A stretch of 64,000 nt of DNA from Cladorrhinum sp. PSN259 (Eukaryota; Ascomycota; Sordariomycetes; Sordariales; Podosporaceae). Of the stretch, positions 41,988-54,458 are shown one piece after another. Every line of letters begins with the position of its first letter. Position 1 is the first letter of the stretch. The translations under genes and the position numbers were made by a program. The DNA is taken from NCBI GenBank assembly GCA_033725935.1, contig MU867075.1, positions 248,001 to 312,000 of the forward strand, in the 5' to 3' direction. The notes under the pieces were generated by a model, which was given only the letters and a program-made list of their open reading frames with translations, ran no database searches and had not been told where the DNA came from.

Positions 41988-43728
41988 GGTGGATTACTAG
42001 GTATGAGTTGCCCCCCTGAGAAGATGATTGAGGTTCTGAGCTTCAAATAAGATGTGTGTTTGTACTTGGCGGGCTGGTAGAATGCGCCTGGCGACGGACG
42101 ACGGGATATGGTACGGTTCGTTGGCTTATTCAGTTTTACGGTCAATCGCTCGGCGGCTTTGGGACAAGTGGAAATATTTCGTAGGTTGAGAAAGTGGGCC
42201 GACAACTGTTGCGAACGGCTTCCAGGTAATTGGGATTGTCCGCAAATGACTTCGCGGGACAAAGAAAGATGGGTTGAGGGTTGCGGGTGGTTCGGCAATC
42301 CTGCTCAAGCTTGATTGTCTGGACCAAGCCTTCCGTTCATTAAATGCGACGACAAATGTTGGGTGGGCGAGCCCAGCGAAAATGACGTCGGTGTGCGACG
42401 CAGGCACATGAACTTGTCAAGCTGAGCCCCGGTAGAGCTGCTTATTGGTGATTGGCCCTGCGACCACTTGCCTTGGTCCACTGAACAGGGGCACAACACG
42501 TGTCAAGGTTCGAAGGTACTGGGATAGACGTTGCTCTACACTTGCCAGCACAGTCGGCGAAGAGCTTGGCCTACTCCAACAGTGACCTTCATTCAAAGAT
42601 GAATCGCCTCGCCGATTTGCAGCACCGTATCTATCTTCTGTCAAAAATGTATTGAGATTGGGCTGCGTCAGAATAAGTGTACATGTACTGGTATGTGGGA
42701 ACCGGACATGGCAATGAAGCTATGACGCCTAGACTTTGTTACCCGCTAGTCCTTATTGGGAAATTTCAAGATCGTAGCATTACCTGGTGATCATTGATCA
42801 CAGCCAGAACACGATCTTTCAACAGAACTTGTGGAAATTGAAACGTCGACCTCTGATTGAAAGCTGTAGGAAGCTTCAGGTCTATGGTCAAGATACACCA
42901 AGTATGATACTCCTAGAGATGTATCTCAATCATCACCCGGGAGTATGATGAATGTTCTGCGACCAACTCGAAAGTCAAGCGTCAATTCAGACAGGGACCA
43001 ACGGGCTCAGATGGTAGTAACATGAATGATTATTTGAGCACACTACATAGTAGACAGAACCACCCCACTTCGCAGACATTCACAGTCAAACGAATAGAGT
43101 GAAGAAGACGGGAGGTGAATGCCAAGCCAAAATGCTCCCTCCAGGCTCCCCTCGATGGCAGGGAACAATAGAGTTTAGATCCACCAAGATATACTATGGT
43201 AGTTCCAGTGTAGTTTGAACTGGGAAATCAAACAACATTGAATATTTCGTACTTTGAATCAGTCACCAAGTAAATTACGAGTTTCCAATTTATACCTGCC
43301 TACATTAAATGACTCCCATCCTATCGTCAACCCGTCTGATATTCTAGATTATTGGTGGACCCCCAACCGGATATGGTCTGTGCGTTCTTTGATCAAGCAA
43401 GGCCAAGAAATCGCGTCTTCCAGCTTCAAGACCGCGTCTAATCTTTTGGTGAATGAAGGGACAGTTGCCCATCTCATTCACAACCTATCACCGACCGCTT
43501 CCGATCAGTGCGCCTACTTCGCCAAATTTATGGGTTGTGGGCTATTGTTGAAGTTTTAAATCTGCATTTTCTTAATCCCCAAGGACTACGCAACAATTGA
43601 CCCATCTTGCTTCGCACGAGGGCTGTTCCTCGATTGAGGGACCGTCGTGTGACGAGAACGTCTCTGACAAGACAATACCCAAAGCCTTTCATGCAACAAC
43701 AATAGTGAAAGGGTCGACAAATTGCGGC
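41988..43728. other. Divergent intergenic region, PIL1 (-) and KMT6 (+)
   Basis: 1.7 kb with short open frames on both strands; none has a recognisable domain together with an ATG. The KMT6 frame is open back to 43597 but its first ATG is 43729. Confidence 0.5.
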
Positions 43729-46700
43729 ATGTCCGAGAAAGCGATGGCCGACGTGGTGGACCTGACCTTGTCTGATAGCAGCGATGACTTGCCCACGTTA
43801 GAAGCACTTGCTGCGAGGACATCAGCCCAAAAAGCTGATCTTCTTCAAGATGGTGGCAACTGGCTTCCAGGGCGGAACCCGGATGTGACTTTGGAGGTAC
43901 AATTGCCAGCACGTACTGCAGCCGCCCCGCCCGCCAAAGTTAATACAAGAGGGCCCAGCCCTGTGTCGCTCGGGACTACCGCTGTTTCAGCAAATGGATC
44001 CCGCAGGCGGACTCCAGCATTGCGACTAGATGCAACACCATCAAAATCAGGCCAACCATCAACTCCATCCGAAGTTGAGATCAGAGACTCGCAGTCGCCC
44101 AGCCCTCTAGTCCAACTTCCACCACAAGCGCCACAGCCACAGCCTGAAGTTCAGTCACCTCAACAGCACTCCCAAATCATTCAGCAAACCCCAAAACCGG
44201 CATCAATGACGCCCAAAAGATCAGAGTGGACTGTCGATAAGATCGCAGACGCCCTCAGTTCCCTGGCCGAACAGGTTGGCCATGATCATGCCCGGCTTGT
44301 CGATTTTGAGCTGGAGGAGGCTGAGAAAATGGCTCCGGAGCCTAGAGATATCAGCACGTTTGATGATTTTGCTGAAATGAAGCCTATTGCCTTGGAGCCT
44401 GGGGTTCGTCCGCCGCCAGGCATGGTCACTATGGCTATTAAGTTCAAGGTTTGTCTAATTCAGCCTCTCATTTACATCTCTGGACGTATTCTCACAATTC
44501 GAACAGCAACATAGTGGAGAACATTCAAAATCCAAGGTTGCTGGGAAACGTTTTGAATTTCCCATCACGGCCATCAAGACAAACAAGGAAAGTGTTCCCC
44601 GGTACAGGTTCCATCATGTCGAGATCCGGAAGAACATTCTTGCTCCCAATTCCATGTTGAACTTTGTGCCCCATCTTCGTGATGTCGACCCCAACTCCGC
44701 AGACGAAAAGAAATATGCCGCCTGGTTGGCCGAACTAGAGAGACTCGATAGCTTGTCAGGTTTCAACCCTCTTAGCCGAAGGGAGAAGGTAGCTCGAAGA
44801 GCAGAGAACGAGTATGCGGCGACCCTGTCTATGTACTTGGACTCGTGGCTGTGCAAGCTAGCCATCGACGGTTGTACCAAAAGCAATCTTATTCGGTTGA
44901 TGGCAAGCGAACCTGATACCGTCACCCCCCAACAAAAGAACGATCTCCTGGGTACCTACAGCGACAATCATAGCTCTTCGCCTCGGTCTCTGGAGGTAGC
45001 GCAGCGCTTTACGGAGGCGTTTGATCTTGTCTTTGACGACGAGAACAATGAGAGGCGAATAACCCTCAGTGATGTCCTAAAGCTTGACAAGAACGTTGAG
45101 CCAATATTGGATAACAAGAGGGCCAAGGACACACCGTCTGCCCAAAGGCACCAGAATAAGGAACTCATGCAAAAAGTGGTCGAGTCCTTAGGGAGCTACT
45201 CGACTTTGGGTTGTCTCATCTGCTTCAGTCATGACTGCGAGCATGGTGAGATGGATTGGGAGAACCAGAAGAGATGCTTCTCCCTTGAAGAGGTCGGAGG
45301 CGTCGCTCCAACTCTCAAGGCGAAGTGGGCAGCTCAGATAAAATCGCAGGAACTTGGCACCAAACAAAAGAGCTTCATGGCCAACCAAACGACACACCAT
45401 CAGCCTTGCCGAAATCAGTGCTACCGCACTTATGACATTGGAAATGCAATTCAAAATGTGGAGCCGTGGACGAAAGGCGAGGTTGCTACACTTGAGCACA
45501 TATTCGCCACCATCGGCTACAGTCCATCACTGAAGCCCCAATGTTTTGTTGCTGCTGTACTTGGACGTCCCTGTCGGGATGTGGATCATCAGTTCAAGAA
45601 ATTGGGCCTTACCCTTCCCCCCATCGAAGCGCGAGAGCCTATAAAGCCGCCAAAGCAGGTCCCATGGTACGACCGCAAGAAAAAACAGTTGCTTGGTGAC
45701 TGGCAGGATCAAACTGTTAGTCATGAGCATGCCATGCGTGAGATACTCCCACCTTGCAACCACGAGGGCCCATGTACGTCGCAGAATGGCTGCCCCTGCG
45801 CCGGTACTTCTCGAGATTCATTCACTGTTCTCTGCGAGCGATTCTGCCAATGCACTGCGGAAGAGTGCGCCATCAAATTTACCGGCTGTGCTTGCCATTC
45901 TTCGGGAAAGACATGTCTCCAGCGACAAAAGGAAGGACGGGCATGTATCTGCATTCAACTCAACCGAGAATGTGACCCGGTTCTCTGCAGGGGATGCGGG
46001 GCGAAGGAGAGAGCTGACCCAGAGAACGCCTATAATGCCAAGCTCCATTCCACTGGTTGCCAGAACGTGCCTTTACAACGTGGTGCCGGCAAGGCGGTTG
46101 TGATAGGGCAGTCGCGGCTTGAGGGTTGTGGCTATGGCCTCTTTACGGCTGAAGATATTGCGGCAGACGAGTTCATTATTGAATACACTGGTGAACTCAT
46201 CAGCCACGACGAGGGTGTCCGACGCGAGAACAGACGTGGAGATGTCTTTGACGAGGAGAACAAGATATCCTATCTTTTCACGCTGCTCGAGCAGGAGGGT
46301 ATTTGGGTGGATGCCGCCATCTATGGCAACCTCAGTCGATATATCAACCATTCGCAAGAGTATCCAAACATCACCCCCAAGATTGTTTATGTAAACCATG
46401 AATTCCGCATCAAATTTTCAGCACTCCGCGATATCAAGGCCGGTACCGAGTTGTTCTTCAATTACGGAGACAACTTCCCCAACTTGACCAAGAAGTTGGT
46501 GGAGTCACGGGAGAAAGACAACTCTGATTCTAACGAAAAGGCATCTTCCCGGCAGAAACGGACAGGAGGCAATACGCGCGGCACGGCTCGTAAGACAACG
46601 TCCAAGAACACCAACGCGAGGAGAGCTAGTGACGAGGAGGTGCTGCTCGATTACGACGGCGAGAACGTGGACGAATACGGCCGTCCCATCAAACGTCTCA

Positions 46701-47494
46701 AGACGACAAGAGGTGGCCGACGTGTCGGTGCTGGCCGCAAGCCAAAAACTCAAGCGTCAGATGATGCAGTTAGCAACGGGTCTCAGCAGCACAATGCCGA
46801 GATTAGTGATAGTCAAGCGGAGAGCCTTGAGACTCCCACGCGTCGTCGTGTAGAGAGGAAGTCGTATATCAGCCTACTGAAACCTGGATCTCTCGAGGCC
46901 AGCACCACGCCTGACGGGGTCAAAAAGGTGTCAAGAAGGGGTGGTGCCAGACCCGGCGCCGGCAGAAAACCCAAACATCGTCCGGCATGCCTCCAAAGTA
47001 GGCTGAAAAACAGCAGCAATAACGGCAACCCTTCCAACAATAGCAACAGCGGGAGCATAACCGACAGCCCGAATAGTACCCCCAACAAGTCCGTCAATCC
47101 CGAAGCCATCACTACTAATACTACCGGTGCTGAGGGTGAGGATTCTGATGATGTTGCTCTCGCCTCTCGGCGCTCTGTTGCAAAAAACGGGGCTGGTCCC
47201 TCCTCGCTCTCCAACGAGACAGCTGCTGCTGGTAGAAAACGTAAAGCATCAGAATTGGACGAGGCCGATGAGGGGCAAAGCAGCAGCTCCGTTGCTGCCA
47301 TCGCCAATGGAGGAGGAGCATCAGTCGGTCCATACAGGCAGGACGTCTTTTTGCCAATCACTGACGATGATGATGACGTGTCCATCAAGGGCGGTGGAGG
47401 TGCAGACGAAGATGAAGATGACGGTGATGGCGATGCCCCGACTGGGAGACGTCAGACTCAAAAGCCAATGCGTTATAGAAATCCCGCAGAATAG
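43729..47494 (+). CDS. KMT6: Histone H3K27 methyltransferase, E(z)/KMT6 (SET-7)
   Basis: Catalytic subunit of Polycomb repressive complex 2, which places H3K27me3 on facultative heterochromatin and silences, among others, secondary-metabolite and effector genes. Exons 43729-44448 and 44507-47494 give 1235 residues. The start is the first ATG in the open frame. The N-terminal part is disordered and Gln/Pro-rich. Cysteines in LGCLICFSHDCEHG (about 490) begin the region before the CXC domain. The pre-SET CXC domain lies at about 657-745 (CNHEGPC, GCPCAG, CQCTAEECAIKFTGC, RECDPVLCRGC). The SET domain lies at about 769-895, with LEGCGYGLFTAEDI, the NHS of SRYINHSQEYPN and FFNYGDN. An unusually long C-terminal tail of about 340 residues holds two AT-hook-like motifs (about 976-987 and 1050-1063) and acidic runs. 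Assignment to E(z) rests on the CXC-SET order. Confidence 0.93.
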
Positions 47495-48542
47495 GACACA
47501 CGGATCATTTCATAAGTTTCCCAGTTGGTGATCTTGGAGTGGGGAGGCGGTTTATTGTTATGTATGCGTAGAAATTTAGCTGGTTGGGTTTGGGGAGAAA
47601 AACCAAGCAAAAAATGGTATTGGAAGGTAGTCAGCTTATTATCAGGGAAGCCATACTTTTTTTCGTGTCTTTGAAGCCTCACATACACACACACACAACA
47701 CAGCGAATGGATGGACGATGGTGACCTCTAATCCTTGCAGGAGGATCCGGGAACACACACATAGTGTTTGCTTTTCAAGGAGTACTTGAACGGTGCCATT
47801 TGTTTTTTGTTTTTTTTTGGTTGTTTTTTTTGCCGCTTATTCGCTTCTAGATATTTCTGGCGATTCTCCTGAGAGGAGGATATGGTCGTCAAGAGAGTAC
47901 TATCTATCTAAGCGATACATATTTCTTACGAGCACAATTAAGTTACTGTATGTACACTTTAACTTTGAATGTCACCAACCACACAAGGTTTGTTCACACA
48001 CACACAAACACACATATATATATATCTTTTGTGCACGCATGTGGTTCCGGGATTTTTCCCCTTCGCTCACTCTCAAGAATTATTATATATTGAAGATTTC
48101 AATACCATGTATTTCTCTGAAACGATACGAGAAGTACCTAGCTACCCTTTCTTTTTGTATGTGTCACTACTTTGTTCTCTTAACAACTTGGTCGGTTTTT
48201 AAGAGATTTTGGAAACCTTGGAGTGAGGAGAATAATGAGGCCATGAGTAAACAGCTACAAGAACTTCCCTCGAGCATAGAGATCATTACACACTGACTAA
48301 GGCAAGACGTTTCCTATTAACGTCGGTATAGTGTCATCTTGCTCGCCGCCGTATAGTACCATACCTCCAATGACAAGCCCGAAAACAGCATACAACGTAA
48401 CATAAGTATGTATCAGTTCATAATATTTTTACTTGTCCCTAGAATCATGTGTATACTATTACCCTTTAGCGCCAAACCGTTCCATGGGTTCGAACAGACA
48501 TATATCATCTAAACCTTGTTCCTTTTTTCCGTTATGCGCTCC
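47495..48542. other. Convergent 3' spacer between KMT6 and the unnamed 1.1-kresidue gene
   Basis: T-rich spacer with CA/TA dinucleotide runs at about 47996-48026 and shorter CA runs near 47684. No gene seen. Confidence 0.55.
47996..48026. repeat. Dinucleotide microsatellite, (CA)n then (TA)n
   Basis: A run of ca dinucleotides broken once by caaa, passing into five ta units. Non-coding, in the convergent spacer after KMT6. Confidence 0.8.
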
Positions 48543-51500
48543 TTAATCAACCCTAATGACCACCTTCCATCCCAACGCCCCAGCCTCCCTGATTGCGCAA
48601 GCCAAACATCCTCTCCTCCGTCGACTGATCAATGCGTTCCATCCCTTCTCCGCACAAACAGCCCTCACCAAGATCTCCATGTCCGAACCAAACTGTCTCC
48701 TCCTCGTTTCAGAATGCATCTTCTTGGATGCACTCTCAAGTCCAGACCCCGCAGCAGAAAACGGGTTTCCACCCTCAGGCCCAGGCGAAAGCGGCGACGA
48801 TCTCGAGTAAATGCTGTCGCTCCTGCTAACAACAGGCGACAACGGAACCTCGTGCTCGGGTGGCTGAGGCTGGAACCCAGTAATACAATCAATAACAAGC
48901 ACCTTTGCGGGGTTGTTCGACGCCGGTGTGAGGCTGGGGCGTTGTCCAGCGTTATAACTTCCCAGCAGCGCTTCGAGTGAGAAGTCCCTCTTCGCATCGA
49001 GAAGCTCTGATAAGTGAATAGCGGTGTAGGTGAAATACTTGTGTAAGGGGTGGCCTATCAGCAAATTAGCATCACCAACATCTTTCCGAAACTGACATGA
49101 AGCTGGATCACCTGGAAACTCACCAACTATACTAGCAGTCTTACCACTGCTACCGAACCCGCCATTCACATCCAGCTGCCGAATAGTAGGGCTAGAAGGA
49201 CTCTTCATGATTCTCACATGTTGAGACGGAACGCATGGATGGGCGGTGACAAAGTTGATCTCCCTACTCAAAGTAAAACTCACTTCCTTCTCTTCATCCG
49301 TCTCGCAATCCGTGACGGTAAAAGAAACTGAAGCCGCATACGTCCGTATCTCGGGAACTCTTTGACTCCTTTCCGATAATGGCGTAATAGTAGGAGGAAA
49401 TCCGTATTCCTCAGTGGGTGTAGTATGGACCGAGTCAACCGGTGCCCAAAGCTTCAAAGCTTGGAGCTCAATGAAGAGCGTGGGCGGTATTTTGTCCTTG
49501 TAAATGTTCTCAAATGGAATAATAAAGTCCGCCGGCAAGACCGACGAATAATCGGCATCTCCCAAGACGTTGGATTCTCTCTCGATCGCATGTTTACCCC
49601 ATAGTCTGGCCTTTTTGTCGATTTGACGGGCATCCTCTGCGCCAGAGTCAGCTGCGCCTTCTGAGTACCCCAACGGCATCGCAACACACTTACCTGATGT
49701 TTCTTCAGACTCGATATTAACCCACCCATCGCCAAGGCCTTCAGGTATCACATCACTCGAAATCCAACCCATACATTCCACAGCACCATGACCCGCGGAA
49801 ATCACACGACCAACAATGCAGGATGTACTCCAAAAGCTCTTGCCAGAATAAACAAACCCACCACACAAATTTGCCATCGGGCCAAGCGTAGCCATCGCAT
49901 CGGGATCATTCTCCAAGAGAGTTGCCATCAAGAAATGACACAATCCCTCGCCTGGCAACATCAAACCAGACACGTAACTCTTTGACAGCCATCCAGATGG
50001 ATGAAGAGCCGCAGCAATCTTTCTCCGTCTCGAAGGCACACGCTTTACCTTTCCCTCATCCGACTTTCCGGTGCTGCCACCACCACTAAAGTATGACGAG
50101 TGGTGACTATCAGCTCGACTACTCGGACTCGCCAGAGGAGTGTTCAGTGGCGTGCCCTCCACCACCGCACGACAGTTGTCCGAAATCTTGGAAACGGAAT
50201 AGTCAGAATCCGGCCAGCGCAGCCGTCTAGCAAAGTGAGCGAGACCTTTGACTTGACGCTGTACATGCTTGCCCCTAATCGCGTACACCGCTCCGCTGCT
50301 GCTCTTATGATGGCCAGCACCATGTGAAGATCCATGCTCACGAGATAGCGACATTCGTTTTGTAAGAGTAGCCAACCACCCGGAAGACTTCTCCTCGGTG
50401 CTTGGTCTGCCCTCCGTTTTGGCCACCTCAATATTCTCCAACCAAGTTCGCGCCAGAATAAGCGACCACTTGACCGACTTGTTCGCATCCTTCTCGAATC
50501 GGTGAATCTCAGCGGGCCGGATGCTTTCGACCCCCAGCTCTTCGCCCTCAGTAATAGCGTCCAGTCGTATCAGCAGCTCGCAAGCCAACAAGATTTGCAT
50601 GAGCAACCAATATCGTTCCTCGTGTATATCGCTGGCGGAGTCGCCTGTCTTGACTGATGCCCCGTCATCAACCTCATCTTCCAAATTCGCTCCCCATAGC
50701 AACTGTCCTAGACGAATCCGCCACTCAACATGGCTGAAGTCGACCCACGTATTAGGAGCTGCGAGCACTTTGACTAAAGCAGAGATCTGAACCGCAAGGG
50801 AGTAGGGATCCCTATGGTCAAGCACCTTGGTCGGGGGATGTAGAATCTGGAGGAACAACTCATTGTATAATTCGCTCGAGATTCGCTTCTCCCGTAAGTG
50901 TTTCTCGCTGTACCGTTGTCCATTTTTGATCAGCTGCTCCATGATCAGTGTCTCCTCGATATGGCGAAGGCCATCTTTGGAGGTCAACATTCTCTGGCGC
51001 TGGTCGACAATGGCTGGTAGCCTAGTGCTAATGCTCTCGAAGCCCCATTGCTCCTCCTGCAAGGCATCAGCCACCGACAGCTCAAGGGCAGCTTGATATC
51101 CCAAACTCCCCTTCTCCAAACCAAACATGCTCAACATATTGGGCCGCTCGCGGCATCGTGGGTAGAAATGTGCCCTCCGCTTTTCTTCCGTCGCTCGCTG
51201 GGCTCTCGAACGGTCGCTATGAACATCTCGCGTTATGTGCGGCCACGCAGTGACACACCCCCATGCTTTATCTTCGATTTGGGTGTGGTCTGTTAGGTCC
51301 CGGATCTCGAGCACCTCGTCCCACGGGAAAGCTACCGAAGGATGCGGGGCGCCGGTATAGTGTCCTTCCGAGCGTGCAAAGTATTGAGGAGCTCCCGAGA
51401 AAAGCTTCTCGATCTCCGAGTCACTCAGCGTGGCCATGATGCGTTTTAATTTTAACACGGGTTTGGCCGGTGGTCCTCGTGCCTGCTCGCTTCCTGGAGG

Positions 51501-52449
51501 TGGAGGAGACGGCAGCGGCTTATTGTGGTTGATGGGAGAACGAGGGGACAATGGGGACAATGGGGACAATAGGGACAGCGGCGACAGTGGTGTTGATGTT
51601 GTCTCTAGTGTCCGGCCGATCTGAAGGTGTGTTTCCACGTATTGGTCAGTTCAAACCGCGTTCATCAATGCATTGTTGAGGTAAGACAAGTTCATGTAAA
51701 GTCAAAGTTAACGGCTGCTTGCGCCCCCTCGTACGATTGGTGCAGGAACAGACTTGGAGAGACGTCGAGGTCACGCGGGTTGTGCTGAGGGGTGACGACA
51801 CTTCCCGCTTCCTTTCTGGAGATCCTTGGATCTCCCCTCTCCAACTCTCAACGTCGGTGGCTTGGCTTGCCAGAAACGGGAAGATCCAATCCATGCCTAG
51901 CATCCCAAGTGCGACTGCAGTTTTGGGTACAGTTGCTCCAGATTATCCAATCGCAGCGTGCAACTCTGCAGACTTGCAGCAAATTGCAATCTAATTGAGT
52001 ACCGGTGAGACAAAGAGAAACAGCTGACAATGGGGAGAAGTGAGGGGCAATGGGTCTCGCTTGGCGGCAAGACCGTTCCTCAAAATCCGGGGAAGGAGGG
52101 GAACTGGAACAATAAGAATTAGGTAAGGTCTCACCTCTCCGGCAGCTGTCGTGCCTCGCTGCTGAGGGGGCGCTGGGGCTTCCCTGGTGCCCCTTCCCCG
52201 CTGAGGGGTTGAGACTGCTGGCTGCTTTCCTACCAGTCGTACGCGCAGATCTTGCAGCAAATTCCCCGGTTTTTTAAAGCCTCGCCTCTCTTTCTTCTCG
52301 TCATCGCTCGTTACCGCGTTCTTCGACTGGCTGTGATCAGAATCCGGCGTGTTGTTTCCATTCGGTTGAATGTCTTCTTCGCTTGCCACATTTTGGCCTT
52401 CACCCTTATGGTGCTTGGCCGACCGCTTCAAGATCGAGAACGAGGGCAT
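48543..52449 (-). CDS. Large uncharacterised protein, probable conserved fungal gene
   Basis: I do not recognise the family. Proposed structure: first exon 52135-52449 (MPSFSILKRSAKHHK...), a 514-nt intron (51621-52134) and a long second exon 48543-51620, about 1130 residues. Donor GAG|GTGAGA and acceptor TTCAG|ATC are both phase 0, joining a basic, Ser-rich N terminus to a Ser-Pro-Leu repeat (LSPLSPLSPRSP). Without the first exon the frame would start at 51437 (MATLSDSEIEKLF). The middle region looks globular (LWGANLEDEVDDG, YWLLMQILLACELLIRLD, GGFVYSGKSFWSTSCIVGRV) and the C terminus ends CLACAIREAGALGWKVVIRVD. Two stop-free stretches of 69 nt (49055-49123) and 57 nt (49637-49693) have full intron signals and may be spliced. 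No membrane helices or catalytic motif were recognised. Confidence 0.65.
51541..51592. repeat. Coding 9-nt tandem repeat (Ser-Pro-Leu run)
   Basis: Tandem ggggacaat-type units on the + strand; on the minus strand they encode repeating Leu-Ser-Pro near the start of the second exon of the unnamed large protein. Confidence 0.75.
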
Positions 52450-53918
52450 CGTTGATAGCAAAGCCGTGAACAGCTTTATGGTGACCGTGTTGCATTAAAA
52501 CGAGTACCCGTCGAAGCCAAAACAATTTGTTCGCTGCTCTTGCGTGGCTGCAGAAAAGGCAGCTTGCAGGTCGCTCTGTGTGTCAGTGTGTATGCCGGGG
52601 TCCCGGAGTGGAGTGCGTATACTGTATTTGGTGCAACATCAATAACAGGAGGGGCAAATAAATGGAAGAAGAAGAAGAAGAAGAAGACGAAGAAGAAAAA
52701 GAAAAGAAGAAGACGAAGAAGAAAAAGAAAAGAAGAATCCGAGGAAATGATCTTCAAGATCAGAGAAAGAAAATGTTCAAGGAACAGTTTGACCAAATAA
52801 ACAGGTCTGGATTCATGGCAGACTGGATGAACGGACCTGAGCAGGGAATTTGCAAGTTCAATAGAGCAGGAGAGCTGTCTCATGTCCGTCATCAACTATA
52901 TCGTCAAACCGTTTATCTCGTTGTCCATGGCACCTAACCCTCGAGAGGCCAATCGTAGCCCATATCGCGCCTGTTCTCATTCCCAGTCTTAGGACGGATT
53001 GCCTATTGCCAGGGCTCGACCTCACCCGCAATCCCCGGAGGACCCAATGCATCGATCCTGCACTTTAATTAGACCTTTCTCCCACCCATCTGCTCATCAA
53101 TTTACACGTTCAATACATTGCTTGGTTGACTTGTTTCGGAGCCCCATCCCACATTCCAACCGTACCATGGTTAGTTACAGGTTAAAGTTGCAGTACCTGA
53201 GGACATAAGTGAGGATCTAATGCATAACGCCGCGCGGACCGTGGAGTTTTGAGTCGAAGGGCTGCCGTTCCGACTGGCGGACATGCTTGGGTGCCTCCAC
53301 CGCACTCTTACCGCACTCAGAATAAAACACTTGAAGCTTCCAGAAAACCGGCAATATTTGGCTGAAGAGATAGAAGCGAGATCTAGTGTGTTTCGTCTTG
53401 CTGACTGAGCAAAGCTTGTAATTACACGTGTCCGCGCCGACGGTGCTCTCGGCAACATCCGCCGGTATTTGACCTCTCTTGTCATCCAAAAGGCACTCGG
53501 CCGAGGAGATTCTCGTGCTTGTCCGGCCGTCTGCCGGCCAGCACTGAAGGTGGACAGGCCCGTTGGAGAGGTCCCAGCTCCTCTCTACACAGGGAGTCGC
53601 AAAATTGCCCGTTCCAGAAATTCCTTTTCAACATCGGACTTGGGGAATTTGATTAAGGGAGCGGGCAAATTTGGTCTGACATTTAAGCGCTCGGTGTTGG
53701 GAGCAATTGATGTGCACTTATCAGCCGCCCTTGAAAAATGCTGCAATTTCGGGGTATCATTTCAGACCTCGACAATCGACATGATTCCTCATGTTGACAC
53801 CAACGCAACACCCAAGATTTGCTCCCATTCAATCAACAAGAGCGTTTTGCCTTGGTTACTGTTGTCTAGCCGCGGGTAGATTAGTCGACCTTCGACCTTC
53901 CTGAACGCGTCATTCCAC
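52450..53918. other. Intergenic region upstream of the unnamed large gene
   Basis: 1.5 kb lying between the promoter of the unnamed gene and the 3' end of the roadblock gene. A purine-only microsatellite occupies about 52661-52741. An open frame at 53469-53879 has no ATG near its start and no recognisable domain, so I do not call it. Confidence 0.5.
52661..52741. repeat. Polypurine microsatellite, (GAA)n with a duplicated block
   Basis: Almost pure A/G on the + strand: gaa units followed by two copies of a gacgaagaagaaaaagaaaa-type block. Long purine mirror tracts can form triplex DNA; whether this one acts on the neighbouring promoter is unknown. Confidence 0.85.
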
Positions 53919-54458
53919 TCATGCGGGAGGTGTGTCGTGTATAACAATCAACAGATATTTCGCGTCAGGAACAATTACAAACTCTTGTTTCTTGGTCCGT
54001 AACCGAAGTAATTTCAATTCATCCTGATCATGTCAGCTATCATCCTTGCTGCCACTACTACGATGACCATACCTCTGTGTCCAAGTCTTCGACAAGGCTG
54101 CCAGCTGTTGAAACGAAATTCCACACCATCGCGGCCAGTTCATCGGCGCCCTGTTCTTGACTGCCACTGCTCCCGTTGGAATCGCCTGTGAATGCTCCAA
54201 CAGTCTGAGCTGGCAAGGTAGAAGCCGCTGGTTTTGTCTTCCGAATTGAGTCGATCTGCCCGCTGGTCTTCAGAATTGCCCCAGTGGCTCGATCGAGAAC
54301 AAGAGCTGCCTTGACACCAGGTTTCTTCGAAAGCCGGCCCAAAGTCTCCTCGAGCGCATCAGACCCAGCACCCTAGTCATGAAACTGTTAGAGAGAAAAG
54401 CGGCATGTGACTTTCACAGCAAATGTGTGGACCAACATACCAAAACCGAATCAGACAT
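53919..54458 (-). CDS. Dynein light chain, roadblock/LC7 family
   Basis: Light chain that binds the dynein intermediate chain and supports microtubule-based transport of nuclei and vesicles. Three exons on the minus strand, 54441-54458 (18 nt), 54073-54372 and 53919-54023, give 140 residues. The short first exon encodes MSDSVL and supplies the only sensible start. The roadblock core reads LEETLGRLSKKPGVKAALVLDRATGAILKTSG, then ELAAMVWNFVSTAGSLVEDL, and closes with ELKLLRLRTKKQEFVIVPD and YLLIVIHD over the last intron. A Ser/Gly-rich insertion of about 35 residues splits the core, making it longer than the roughly 100 residues of animal members. The last intron is only 49 nt. The family could also include Ragulator-type subunits, but the pattern fits dynein LC7 best. 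Confidence 0.88.

Noticed and set aside
48483..48497. B-box-like gggttcgaac near 48486
   Set aside because: No A box at a suitable distance and no cloverleaf; not a tRNA.
52540..52800. Lys/Arg-rich 86-codon open frame
   Set aside because: Its composition is produced by the GAA/AAG microsatellite; not a credible protein.
53469..53879. 136-codon + strand open frame between two minus-strand genes
   Set aside because: Begins at a TTG codon, has no ATG at a sensible position and no recognisable domain.
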